Positions 26,212 to 34,658 of a stretch of 64,000 nucleotides of DNA are shown in pieces. Positions within the stretch are counted from its first letter, which is position 1. Each line of letters starts with the position of its first letter. The notes beneath the pieces were generated by a model. That model did not search any database. It was not told the origin of the DNA and was given only the letters and a program-made list of their open reading frames with translations. The position numbers were made by a program, and so were the translations under genes. Source of the DNA: Isoetes taiwanensis (lineage: Eukaryota > Streptophyta > Lycopodiopsida > Isoetales > Isoetaceae); assembly GCA_021234155.1 (NCBI GenBank), contig JAJEKV010000008.1, forward strand, positions 6,636,945 through 6,700,944. Reading direction: 5' to 3'.

Positions 26212-26697
26212 ATGGCCCGGACAAAACAGACCACTAGGAAGCCCCGCCGAGGCGAATCGTCCAGCGCCAGCGACCCTGCCCTCATTCAGAGGATACTCCA
26301 AGAACGCCTTTTCCGGCAAGGCGAATCTTCTTCCAGTGAGGAGGCAGGATCGGATCGGAGCGACCAGACGGAGGTCATAGAAGAGGAGCGGCCGGACATT
26401 ATGCAGCAGATTCTCGAAGAGATGGCCGAAGAGGAGAGGAGGAGCAGGGAGGAACGGGAGCAGTTAGGGCAGCCGACCGTCGAGGAGCAACTCGAGGCTT
26501 GGACCCGTCTGCAGGAGGAGGAAGAGAGAGAGGAGCAGCGGCAGCCGAGGCTTAGCCCTGCTGAAGAAGCAGACCTCGCGGCGTTCATCAGCAAATATGA
26601 AGCCAAAGAGCGCCGCCGAGAGAGGAGGACGAAGAGCCGGGCGGACCGAAGAAGAGGAAGGCCAAAGGCATTAAGGCGGGTAGCAGAAGAGTGGTGA
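26212..26697 (+). CDS. Histone H3-type N-terminal tail plus acidic extension (first half of H3-like ORF)
   Basis: The 161-codon ORF starts MARTKQTTRKP. This is identical to the start of histone H3 (ARTKQTARKS) except A7 to T and S10 to P, keeping the positions equivalent to R2, T3, K4, Q5, T6, R8 and K9, the most heavily modified and most read segment of chromatin. A serine-rich stretch follows, then a long Glu/Arg-rich, probably helical region, ending at TGA 26695-26697. The histone core itself is in the overlapping -1 frame just downstream. Seen: the motif and the break. Inferred: one ancestral protein of about 400 residues, roughly three times the length of H3, now split by a one-base shift or joined by frameshifting. 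An alternative is two separate proteins. It has its own TATA box and hairpin module upstream. Confidence 0.8.
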   Translation: MARTKQTTRKPRRGESSSASDPALIQRILQERLFRQGESSSSEEAGSDRSDQTEVIEEERPDIMQQILEEMAEEERRSREEREQLGQPTVEEQLEAWTRLQEEEEREEQRQPRLSPAEEADLAAFISKYEAKERRRERRTKSRADRRRGRPKALRRVAEEW

Positions 26698-27440
26698 AGG
26701 TTGGTAAACGAGGGCAAGGTCCCGTCATCAATGAGCCATCAGGCGAGGAGACCCCGACTTCGACCGACGACTCGGACGAGGAGTACGTCCCCAACACAGA
26801 GGGGGCGAGCTCTTCAAAACCCCCGGCCGTAGAGAAGGAAGTACCTGAGCAGGTGGCACCTGAGCAGGAACAGCCCGGGCAAGCGCCGAAGCCCCCACCT
26901 TTCCCGACGTGGGATAGAGTTAAAGCCCCGCGGCCACAACGGGAGGCGTACGTGATAGACCCCGTCAAGGTCTATCAGAAGAAGATCAAGGAGCACAACG
27001 CCTACATGGCGAAGTGGGAGGCATACAACGCTTACTATCAGGAGCACAGGGTAAGAACCGTCGAAGGTGGAGTGCCTCGGAAACGGGCTCTGAAGCCGCC
27101 ACCACCGAAGCCCAAGCCCCCCAGAGCACCAGGAAAGAAGCGGACCGGCAGGAAGAAGTTGGAGAACAGAGCTCTCAAGGAAATCCGGCACTTCCAGCGA
27201 AGTTACGGACTCTTGATCCCCCAGGCACCGTTTCAACGCTTGGTCCGAGAAGTCATCCAGGAGTACAACACGGACATGCGCGTGACCGATGAAATGCTGC
27301 TGTGCTTACAGGAGGCAGTAGAGGCGAAAATAGTGCAGCATTTTGAGGATTCGACGGCCTGCACAGTTCACGCGAAGAGGGTTACACTTATGAGACAGGA
27401 TATGTATTTGGCCAGACACATCAAGGGAGAACGCCCTTGA
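26601..27440 (+). CDS. Histone H3/CENH3-like histone-fold domain (second half of H3-like ORF)
   Basis: This frame is open from 26601, after TGA at 26598. It has no early ATG (first candidate start codons are GTG at 26691/26694), so it probably continues the ORF starting at 26212. It begins with a basic, NLS-like PKKRK (26646-26660), then an acidic and proline-rich region. From about 27170 a complete histone fold follows: ALKEIRHFQ (alpha-N), LLIPQAPFQRLVREV (alpha-1), NTDMR (loop 1), LQEAVEA (alpha-2), FEDSTACTVHAKRVTLM (alpha-2/loop 2) and DMYLARHIKGER ending at the stop, like the H3 C-terminus. By eye about half the core residues match canonical H3. KEIRHFQ, LLIP and VTLMR are CENH3-like, but loop 1 has H3 length. 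The family role is pairing with H4 in nucleosomes. Whether this protein does so is unknown. The stop is followed by an ACTTTTTGTA motif also found after the next ORF. Confidence 0.85.
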   Translation, partial: SQRAPPREEDEEPGGPKKRKAKGIKAGSRRVVKVGKRGQGPVINEPSGEETPTSTDDSDEEYVPNTEGASSSKPPAVEKEVPEQVAPEQEQPGQAPKPPPFPTWDRVKAPRPQREAYVIDPVKVYQKKIKEHNAYMAKWEAYNAYYQEHRVRTVEGGVPRKRALKPPPPKPKPPRAPGKKRTGRKKLENRALKEIRHFQRSYGLLIPQAPFQRLVREVIQEYNTDMRVTDEMLLCLQEAVEAKIVQHFEDSTACTVHAKRVTLMRQDMYLARHIKGERP

Positions 27441-27583
27441 ACTTTTTGTAAATAACGAATATTTTTGTTAATATAAAAGAATTTTTGTAAATAATGTGTC
27501 CAATCTTGGCTAATCAGGTTAAGATATTGAATTCTAGCTTTTGTTTTGGTCAAATTGGAGTTTTTGAGCAAAATTGAGACGAT

Positions 27584-27649
27584 GTCTCACACGTCGCGCA
27601 GGACAAAAAATGAGAATCTCATTTTCGGGCTGGGCGCAACGTGTGAGAC
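27584..27649. promoter_or_regulatory. Hairpin 3 of 4
   Basis: Same outer arms as hairpin 1 and the same apical palindrome AATGAGA/TCTCATT. It begins the second promoter module, downstream of the H3-like ORF and about 580 bp before the 507-codon ORF. Confidence 0.85.
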
Positions 27650-27782
27650 CATGCCCCAAAAATGCCCAAAACTGCTCCAAATCGACCAAATAAGGGGTCA
27701 ATTCTGCCTAACTCGACGAGTCCAGTAGAATTACACTCTTAGATCACCCAGATTGATCAAGTTTAGCCCATTTAGAGCCCAT

Positions 27783-27849
27783 GTCTCACACGTCGCGCCA
27801 GGGCAGAAAATGAACTTTTCATTATCGGTCTGGGCGCAACGTGTGAGAC
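27783..27849. promoter_or_regulatory. Hairpin 4 of 4
   Basis: Same outer arms. The apical stem is AATGAA/TTCATT, again a paired change relative to the other copies. It starts 199 bp after the start of hairpin 3, matching the 202-bp offset between hairpins 1 and 2. Confidence 0.85.
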
Positions 27850-28039
27850 CTCTCAGCATTTTTGTCACCATGCCACATCCAAATGATCTCCAATTTGTTG
27901 CAATAGGTTCATTAGTCCATCCTAGCATGCTCAAACCCTAGAAGTAGTCTTCAAACTCTCAATTGCACCCTTTAATAGATCAGAATCACCCAATCCCAGT
28001 AAATTCTAGGTCATCCAAAAATTAGGGTTTTCCCCTTTT

Positions 28040-28050
28040 CTATAAATAGG
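28040..28050 (+). promoter_or_regulatory. TATA box of the 507-aa ORF unit
   Basis: CTATAAATAGG lies 123 bp before the ATG at 28163, in a context related to the TATA region at 26103 (CCTC-ATTT, ACCCTGC, CTCTCC and GGCGATCTTC downstream). Confidence 0.7.
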
Positions 28051-28162
28051 TCCTCCATTTCTCATTTAGCACCCTGCAAGTTTTCTCTCCACTGCTTAGG
28101 CGATCTTCCAGCTCCCTGAGGCGCTTCTGCATCCGTTTGATACTCTCTTCTTCGCTAGATCA

Positions 28163-29686
28163 ATGGCCACTGCTGACTTCAGGCGATGGTACAGCGCCAG
28201 TGCCCATGCTGCTGAGGCGGATGTCAATGACATCTTCCGAGTCTTCGGGAAAGAAATAGATGTGCAAGCCACTCTGAATGCAACCCCAGCATATAGACAA
28301 GTCTTAGCAGAGTTCCAAGCTAGGGTAGGACCCTCCCTCGTCCAGCTCCCCCCTTGCATAGGCTATTTTGTTCCCCGCCCATCCCTTCAAGCAGCCTTGG
28401 GTGATGTCCCCAACATCGCCAAGTACCTAACTAACAAGACGCAAAGGCTACCAGACTACATGGTCCTGACAGCTAACAGGACCAAGTACTTCTCCTACAC
28501 CGCCGCCCTAGCTATTTTCCTATCCCACCGTGCTGAAAACCCATTGGGGGCAACCTCTATTCCTCCCATGGAGGTGGACCCCATAGCAGCCCGAGCAGAA
28601 GAGCAGATGCTTTTGCAGTACCAGCAAGAGCAAGAAGGAAGAGAGGAAAAAGAGGAATCGGACAACGAAGAGTACACCGAGCTAGACTCAGAGGAGGAAC
28701 GGCGACAAGCAGAAGAGGAGCTGGTCAACTTCGAGCAGAGTCGGCAGAACCTCAGAGTTGCTCCCCCACTTGGGCTAGGCATCACAAGCCTAGCCCCTAT
28801 CATCATCGACGGAGAGGAGTATTTACTCCTCAGCGACATCCAGAACCTGCCCGAATGCAGGGAGAGGGAGCTCAGACTCGATGAACTGCTCCACCAACTA
28901 CGGCAGTCCGACTTGGACGACTTCATCGTCCGGGGAGTCTCAGACTGTCCGCTTCAAGTCAGGGAAGCCGACACCTACACAGGGGAAGTGACTTCCGACA
29001 TCCAGGCCTACAGCAACATCAGGCAAATGATGGAAGAGCGGGAGCTGCCAACGGAGGAGGAGTTCCTCGCCCTCCAGGAACAGATGGGGATCCGTGGAAA
29101 GACCACAAGCATCTTAATGCCGAGGCCTTCGACACCACCTCCAACAAGAGGAGCGGGAATTGACCTCAGACGAGTCGACTCCACAATTGAAGACTACCGG
29201 GAGCTGACTGAGATAGAGGTCGACGAATACGCCGGGCGGCATAGAGCTGGAGGCCAAACAAGCGGAGAAGCTTCAGCGACACACAATGACAGGTCCCTGA
29301 GGTACTACCTGCCCCTGCTGCTGGATGGGAGAATAGCGGTAGTACACCGCAAGTTCAGCCCCCGGGGAGAAGAAGGAGTGTTCATGCTTATTGCACTCTC
29401 AGGCTTCGGCAGGCATGCTCGAATAGCGGCAAATGTCGACTATGCTGTCCTAGTCAAGAGAGCAACGACACTTGACCTCTTCGACTTCGCCATACCCCAT
29501 CGACGGCAGGCGAGATTGGCGGTGACCGCAGCCTGCACATCCGACCGTAGGGTGGAAGAGTTGGCGAGAGCCTTGCAGGGCGGCTCTTCAGCAAACGTCC
29601 TCAGGAACTTGGGTCATTCGGTAGGAACGGCCCAAGTTAAGAAGTTCCTTGAGGACAACCCATCTTACCGGCGATTTCAAGATTAG
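28163..29686 (+). CDS. Uncharacterised 507-aa protein of the chromovirus
   Basis: Intact ORF from ATG 28163 (MATADFRRWYSASAHAAEAD) to TAG. I recognise no family. The N-terminal ~130 residues look globular (IGYFVPRPSLQAAL, YFSYTAALAIFLSHRAENP). Residues about 155-190 form a strongly acidic Glu/Asp/Ser tract. The middle is helical and charged. A C-terminal region (YYLPLLLDGRIAVVHRKF, FMLIALSGFGRHARIA) again looks folded. No zinc finger, protease, transmembrane segment or signal peptide is visible. It lies between the H3-like unit and gag and has its own TATA box and paired hairpins. It is open over 1.5 kb while pol is broken in many places. Acidic tracts are common in histone-binding proteins, so a role with the H3-like product is conceivable but unproven. 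Alternatives are an extra structural protein, a silencing suppressor or a captured host gene. Confidence 0.8.
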   Translation: MATADFRRWYSASAHAAEADVNDIFRVFGKEIDVQATLNATPAYRQVLAEFQARVGPSLVQLPPCIGYFVPRPSLQAALGDVPNIAKYLTNKTQRLPDYMVLTANRTKYFSYTAALAIFLSHRAENPLGATSIPPMEVDPIAARAEEQMLLQYQQEQEGREEKEESDNEEYTELDSEEERRQAEEELVNFEQSRQNLRVAPPLGLGITSLAPIIIDGEEYLLLSDIQNLPECRERELRLDELLHQLRQSDLDDFIVRGVSDCPLQVREADTYTGEVTSDIQAYSNIRQMMEERELPTEEEFLALQEQMGIRGKTTSILMPRPSTPPPTRGAGIDLRRVDSTIEDYRELTEIEVDEYAGRHRAGGQTSGEASATHNDRSLRYYLPLLLDGRIAVVHRKFSPRGEEGVFMLIALSGFGRHARIAANVDYAVLVKRATTLDLFDFAIPHRRQARLAVTAACTSDRRVEELARALQGGSSANVLRNLGHSVGTAQVKKFLEDNPSYRRFQD

Positions 29687-29894
29687 TTAGACTCTTGATC
29701 CCGGAGACTTTTTGTACTAAAATATTATATAATATATGAATATAATTTCTTTTGCACTTTAAATATTTTGTCCCACAACTATACCAACAACATAAATAAT
29801 GCAAGAGAACAAGTAAAACTAACCATATAGCCATGAACTACTTGTGTATGCAGCTAGAGGCCTAGGCTCAGGGGAACGACAACGCCGAGACCAT

Positions 29895-31565
29895 ATGGAA
29901 GAACAGAGTCCGCCCAGGCCACCCCCGACAAGGAACCTGTTCGAGGAATTTGGACCCATAACCCCAGAAGAGGAAATATCACAGATGAGGACGGACCTGG
30001 AGCAGATAAAGGCTTTGTTGGCCATGCAAGCAGGAGCAGGTTCGGTGGGCAACGCTCAGTTGCCTCAAGCATCAGCTCGGAAAACAGGAAGGGACAAGAA
30101 CAGGAGCAAGAGAAGGAGGTCCTCCAGCTCGGAATCCTCCGACTCAAGCTCGGACTCAGACTCCGACTCCGAGGAAGAAGAAGAGCAGGCCCAGGACCGA
30201 ACAGATGGAAGGCAGAGGAACACTGCAGATGCAAGGCAGAAGAACACCATAGATGGACGACAAAGGGACACCAGAGCCTCTGACTACCAGAAGAAGGTAG
30301 ATTCTGCACTGGGCAATGTATGGAAGGCCCGGAAACTCGAACAGTTCTCGGGGGAGAACAAGTCAGGATTAGAAGCAGAGGCATGGCTGGACGAAATGAG
30401 TGAGTACGGCAATGCCTATGGCATGAAGGATAAGGACAAAGGCAGAGTGGCAACAGCCAACTTGAAAGGAGCAGCACGGATTTGGTGGAAGGGTTATGCA
30501 AAGGCACATGGCTTAAGCAGGGATGCTTGCAAGTTCAGAAAGTTTGCTAAAGCCTTCAAGCGCCATTACGTTCCAAGGGAACATAAGTCCAGTATGATGC
30601 AGCAGTTCTACAGGTTGCAGCAAGGCAACAAATCAGTCCAGAAGTATACAGAGGAATTCATGAGGCTAAGGCTTTATGTACCAAAGTTGGGCGAAAAACA
30701 TGCAGTAGAGAGCTACATTGAGGGGCTGAACGAGGAGATCCGCAAGCTTGTAAGGGCAATAAACCCTAAGACAATATCAGAAGCAGAATCCAAGGCAATA
30801 AGCTTGCAAGGAACAGGAACTCAGAATAGCGGGCAGAGGCAGCAGTACTACCAGGATAAAGGCAAGGCAACAGGGAGTTATAGCCCTAGGGCAGCCAGTC
30901 CAGGTCCAGCTAGAGCCCCATATGGTGGCAACCAGGGGAAACAGCAGGAGAAGAAGCAGGTGTCCTTCAAGGACAAGCAGGAGGGGTCAAACTACTCCAA
31001 AGCAGAGCGATCCTTTTTGCAGGCTATGCCCAAGGAAAAGAGACAGGAGTGCATAGAAAAGCAGCTTTGCTTCAGGTGCTTCCAGCCAGGCCATAGGACA
31101 GCGAACTGCCCCTACGTCATGAGTGCAGCACTAGTAGAGTTGGGAGATTGGGACACTCTGTCTGACGACGACGGCGAGGAAGCCCGCGACTACATTCAGG
31201 GTGAGTGTCATATCTTTGCCGCAATAGATACAGAGCAAGCAGAGAGCCAGTATAAAGTAATTTCCACAGTAGGGAAGGCCAAGGCCAAATCTTTCATAGT
31301 CCTGATAGACTCAGGAAGTAGCCATAACTTTGCATCCCCCAGAATGGTTGAAATGTTGAAGTTGAAACCATTAAAGTCAAAGCCAAGGCCCGTTGTCTTA
31401 GCAAGTGGAGCAGTAAGGCAGATGGCAGGCAAGAGAATTAATTTCGACATCGACTTGCCAGGGATTAATATCAAGATGGGGGCAGAGGTAATGGGCATTG
31501 GCAAGTACGACTTGATCATAGGAATGGAGTACCTCGGACCAGCAGGGGCCATAAGCGGAAGGTGA
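29895..31565 (+). CDS. Gag and aspartic protease of the chromovirus
   Basis: First in-frame ATG is 29895 ([11 protein letters not shown]); the frame is open to TGA 31563-31565 (557 codons). N-terminus: acidic coiled region, then a [19 protein letters not shown]-type Ser/Asp tract. A retrotransposon Gag domain lies around 30340-30800 ([46 protein letters not shown]). A CCHC zinc knuckle [14 protein letters not shown] lies near 31070-31110. The aspartic protease follows, with catalytic [10 protein letters not shown] near 31306 and [12 protein letters not shown] near the end. Gag forms the particle and the knuckle binds RNA. The protease processes the polyprotein. The next segment (RT) is in the -1 frame, which could be frameshifting or a deletion. 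I see no canonical slippery heptamer at the join. Confidence 0.92.
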   Translation: MEEQSPPRPPPTRNLFEEFGPITPEEEISQMRTDLEQIKALLAMQAGAGSVGNAQLPQASARKTGRDKNRSKRRRSSSSESSDSSSDSDSDSEEEEEQAQDRTDGRQRNTADARQKNTIDGRQRDTRASDYQKKVDSALGNVWKARKLEQFSGENKSGLEAEAWLDEMSEYGNAYGMKDKDKGRVATANLKGAARIWWKGYAKAHGLSRDACKFRKFAKAFKRHYVPREHKSSMMQQFYRLQQGNKSVQKYTEEFMRLRLYVPKLGEKHAVESYIEGLNEEIRKLVRAINPKTISEAESKAISLQGTGTQNSGQRQQYYQDKGKATGSYSPRAASPGPARAPYGGNQGKQQEKKQVSFKDKQEGSNYSKAERSFLQAMPKEKRQECIEKQLCFRCFQPGHRTANCPYVMSAALVELGDWDTLSDDDGEEARDYIQGECHIFAAIDTEQAESQYKVISTVGKAKAKSFIVLIDSGSSHNFASPRMVEMLKLKPLKSKPRPVVLASGAVRQMAGKRINFDIDLPGINIKMGAEVMGIGKYDLIIGMEYLGPAGAISGR

Positions 31566-32836
31566 CCTTCCCAACACCCGACGGCAAAATCATTGAGATC
31601 ACAGGTAAAGAAGTTGTTCCCATCATGCAGTGTATGTCTTCTAAGCGGTTGTTCAAGTGCATCAAGAGCGAGCAGGTAGCATACATCTTCAAGCTTGAGG
31701 TTGAAGAACCGGAGTTGGAGGAAAGCAAAGGAGACAAGGTGCTCAGCAAGTTGCCGAAGCAAATAGCTAAGCTGATCACGGAGTTCCATGATCTCTTTCC
31801 AGATGAGATCAAGCAGCTTCCTCCTTACAGGGGAGTCGAGTGTGAGATAGCACTCGAACCGGGAACAAAGCCGACAAGTAAGGCTCCATACAGAATGACG
31901 ACGCAGGAGTTAACAGAGCTAAAGAAGCAATTGCAGGAGTTGCTCGACCTAGGCTTCATTAGACCTAGCGTCTCGCCGTTTGGAGCACCCATTCTCTTTG
32001 TAAAGAAGAAGGATGGCAGCTTGAGGATGTGCATAGACTATAGGCAGTTGAACAAGCACACCATTAAGAACAAGTATGCGCTCCCCAGATCAGATGACTT
32101 GATGGATCAACTCCAAGGTGCAAAGGTCTTCTCCAAAATCGACTTAAGGTCAGGTTATCATCAGATCAGGATAAAGGAAGAAGATATCCATAAGACCGCC
32201 TTCAGAACGCGGTATGGGCATTATGAGTTCACGGTAATGCCTTTCGGCTTATCGAATGCCCCCGCGACGTTCATGAGGCTCATGAACGACATCTTCAGGG
32301 AGTTTTTAGACACCTTTGTGATTGTATTCTTTGATGACATCTTGGTGTATAGCAGATCCCTTGAAGAACATGTGCAACACTTAAGGAGAGTGCTGGAAAA
32401 GTTGAAGAGGCACCAGTTGTACGCCAAGTTGTCGAAGTGTCACTTCGCAACGGAGAAGGTGGAATATCTCGGTCATGTGATCTCAGCAGAAGGAATCTCG
32501 ACGGATCCTGCCAAGATTGAAACCGTCATTCAGTGGCCGGCACCGAAGAATGTGCATGAAGTCAGAAGTTTTCTCGGCCTAGCAGGGTACTACAGGAAGT
32601 TCATGAAGAACTTTGCTAAGATAGCGGCCCCGCTAACAGACTTGACGAGGGCGGAGAAGGTGAAAGATTGGGTAGAGCATTGGCACAAGAAAGCCCAAGC
32701 AGGGTTTGAATTGTTGAAGGAAGCTTTAACAACCGCCCCAGTCCTAACCCTGCCGGACCCAGAGAAAGATAAGCTTGTAGCAACAGACGCGAGTAAGATA
32801 GCTACAGGCGCAGTGTTCACGCAAGAAGAGTGGTAG
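31562..32836 (+). CDS. Reverse transcriptase and start of RNase H (pol segment 1)
   Basis: Contiguous Ty3/gypsy RT. Visible blocks: [87 protein letters not shown], the catalytic [12 protein letters not shown] (near 32320-32355), [11 protein letters not shown] and [13 protein letters not shown]. The RNase H start LVATDAS...GAVFTQE is reached before TAG at 32834-32836. The translation then continues in another frame ([14 protein letters not shown]), so a one-base indel near 32828 broke the polyprotein. It copies element RNA into DNA. This copy would make at best a truncated enzyme. Confidence 0.93.
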   Translation: MTFPTPDGKIIEITGKEVVPIMQCMSSKRLFKCIKSEQVAYIFKLEVEEPELEESKGDKVLSKLPKQIAKLITEFHDLFPDEIKQLPPYRGVECEIALEPGTKPTSKAPYRMTTQELTELKKQLQELLDLGFIRPSVSPFGAPILFVKKKDGSLRMCIDYRQLNKHTIKNKYALPRSDDLMDQLQGAKVFSKIDLRSGYHQIRIKEEDIHKTAFRTRYGHYEFTVMPFGLSNAPATFMRLMNDIFREFLDTFVIVFFDDILVYSRSLEEHVQHLRRVLEKLKRHQLYAKLSKCHFATEKVEYLGHVISAEGISTDPAKIETVIQWPAPKNVHEVRSFLGLAGYYRKFMKNFAKIAAPLTDLTRAEKVKDWVEHWHKKAQAGFELLKEALTTAPVLTLPDPEKDKLVATDASKIATGAVFTQEEW

Positions 32837-33480
32837 CGTACGACTCCAGGAAGATGAACGACGCCGAAACGTGCTACCCGACGCACGATCAGGAATTGCT
32901 TGCGGTTGTCAGGGCATTAAGAATTTGGAGGCACTATCTTTTGGGAAGGAAGTTCCAATTGGATACAGACCATCAGAGCCTCTAGTATGTATTCACGCAA
33001 CCACACCTCAACCTGAGGCAGAGAAGGTGGATGGAGTTCCTTGAAGAGTATGACTTTGATATAGTCTACAAGCCAGGGAAGCTCAACGTGGTAGCGGATG
33101 CGCTTTCAAGGCATCCCCTGACAACTAGAGTGCATTGCAATGCAATTTCGACGCTCTCCAGCGAATTTGGTAAGAAGATTGAAGAGTCCTTGCCAACGGA
33201 TGTGGATTTCAGGGAAGTATGGGCAAGCCTCTCTAGGGAAGCTAGAACAGATAAAGAGCGGGAAGCCTTTAAACATTATAAGAAGGAAGGCAACCTGTTA
33301 TACCATAAGAACAAGTTGTGCGTGCCCAATCATCGGTGTAAGGAAATTGATCCTCCATGACACGCAAATGTTTCAATAGCTGGCCATGATTCATGAAAAC
33401 ATATTTCAAAGTCTTGCAGCAGCCTATTATTGGCCGGAATGAAGAAGCAAGTAGCTCGCTAGATCGTGGAATGTCACTAT
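32828..33480 (+). pseudogene. RNase H rest and integrase N-terminus, disrupted
   Basis: After the frameshift: YDSRKMNDAETCYPTHDQEL, RHYLLGRKFQLDTDHQSL, then an in-frame TAG (32983-32985) before YVFTQPHLNLRQRRWMEFLEEYDF and KPGKLNVVADALSRHP. These are standard Ty3/gypsy RNase H and tether motifs. Another frame change near 33345 and stops between 33378 and 33460 break the zinc-binding N-terminus of integrase, of which AAAYYWPE is still readable. Confidence 0.88.
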
Positions 33481-33499
33481 GTCAGCAGACGAAGGCGAG

Positions 33500-34348
33500 G
33501 CAGACTTCAATTCCGTAAGCATTAGAGCCATTAGCGGTGCCAAACGCTAAGTGGGAGGTGATCGCGATGGATTTCATCACGTGGCTTCCAAGAACAGTAA
33601 GAGGAAAGGGCGCTTGATGGTAGTGGTCGACAAGTTGTCGAAGATGGCACATTTTGTGCCTTGCGGGACCACAGATATGGCTATGGATGCAGCCGCTCTT
33701 CACCAAAGAGAGATCTTCGTGCTTCATGGCATGCCAAGGGAGATTATCTCCGAGGAGGATCCGAAGTTTATGAGTGCCTTTTGGCAAGACCTCTTTGCGA
33801 CCATTCAGACGAAGCTATCCATGAGCACGGCGTATCATCCTCAGACGGATGGCCAAACGGAGCGGACCAACAGGATTTTAGAGGACATGCTACGAAACTA
33901 TGTCTGGAATAAGCAAGGTATGTGGGAAGAATTTATTCACTTGGTGGAGTTTGCATACAATAGCACCAAGCAGGAATCATCCCAAATGTCGCCGTTTATG
34001 ATCAATTACGGCTATCAGTGCCTAACTCCGGACACTTGGCACAACCCCGTGTCAAAAGTGGAAGTTTCGCAGCAGATGTTGGCCGATATGCAGCAGCTCG
34101 TGGAAGAAGTTCGAGGGTATCTGCTAGCAGCAAGAAGTCGACAAAAGAGCATCGCCGACAAGCATCGAACAGTCAGAGAGTTCAAAGTTGGAGACGATGT
34201 ATGGCTCAAGATCAAGGTGAAGCAGGCGAAGCTCAGGATCGGGAATTGCAAGAAGCTTGCTTCAAGGTGGGCTGGACCTTTCGTATCACTGAGAGAGGGG
34301 AATCAATCCTACAAGCTAGACTTGCCAAAGACACCTAAAGATTCATAA
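33500..34348 (+). pseudogene. Integrase core and GPY/F module, disrupted
   Basis: The first catalytic Asp block (WEVIAMDFITWLPRT, about 33551-33595) is in a different frame from the rest, so an indel lies near 33600. The long frame then gives LMVVVDKLSKMAHFVP, IISEEDPKFMSAFW, STAYHPQTDGQTERTNRILED and FAYNSTKQESS. In the second block the residue normally Asp (SDRDP-type) reads Glu (SEEDP), so the catalytic site may be damaged as well. A GPY/F motif RWAGPFVSLREGNQSYKLDLP ends the frame. Integrase normally joins element DNA to the target. Confidence 0.88.
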
Positions 34349-34658
34349 GGTCTTCCACGTGAGTTTGTTGAAGAAGCACACTCCAAATCCGCATTGTCTT
34401 GGACACTCAACGTTGTTGGAAATGACGGAGGAACAGCTGGAAATAGTTCCAGAATTGATTCTTGATAAAGCTTTCAAGAAAACAAGGAGGTCGGAGTTCC
34501 TCCAATACTTGGTCAAGTGGAAACACTTGCCAGTGGAAGACGCGACATGGGTACTTAAGAAAGATCTAGTAAAGCAGTACCCACAGTTTATGGAGCAATG
34601 GGACGGCAAGGTCATCTCCGAAGAAATCGGCTCAGGCATGTCGATTTGTGTAGATTAA
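34349..34658 (+). CDS. Chromodomain at integrase C-terminus
   Basis: After a further frame change near 34330 come KVFHVSLLKKHTPNPH, then VPELILDKAFKKTRRS, FLQYLVKWKHLPVEDATWV and KDLVKQYPQFMEQW, the strand-strand-strand-helix pattern of a chromodomain. The central Trp of the aromatic cage is kept (VKW). The first cage position is not aromatic and the third reads L, which resembles the degenerate group II chromodomains of plant chromoviruses more than HP1. In chromoviruses this module guides integration to particular chromatin, in some cases by binding methylated H3 tails. It shares an element with an H3-tail-like protein. Confidence 0.88.

Noticed and set aside
26286-26968. Minus-strand ORFs opposite the H3-like gene
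   Set aside because: They are Ser/Leu-rich shadows of the Glu/Arg-rich plus-strand coding sequence.
28495-28926. Minus-strand 143-codon ORF within the 507-aa ORF
   Set aside because: A Ser-rich antisense shadow of the acidic tract, with no independent evidence.
29854-30507. Minus-strand 217-codon ORF across gag
   Set aside because: Antisense of the Gag Ser/Asp tract; the plus strand has clear Gag and zinc-knuckle motifs.
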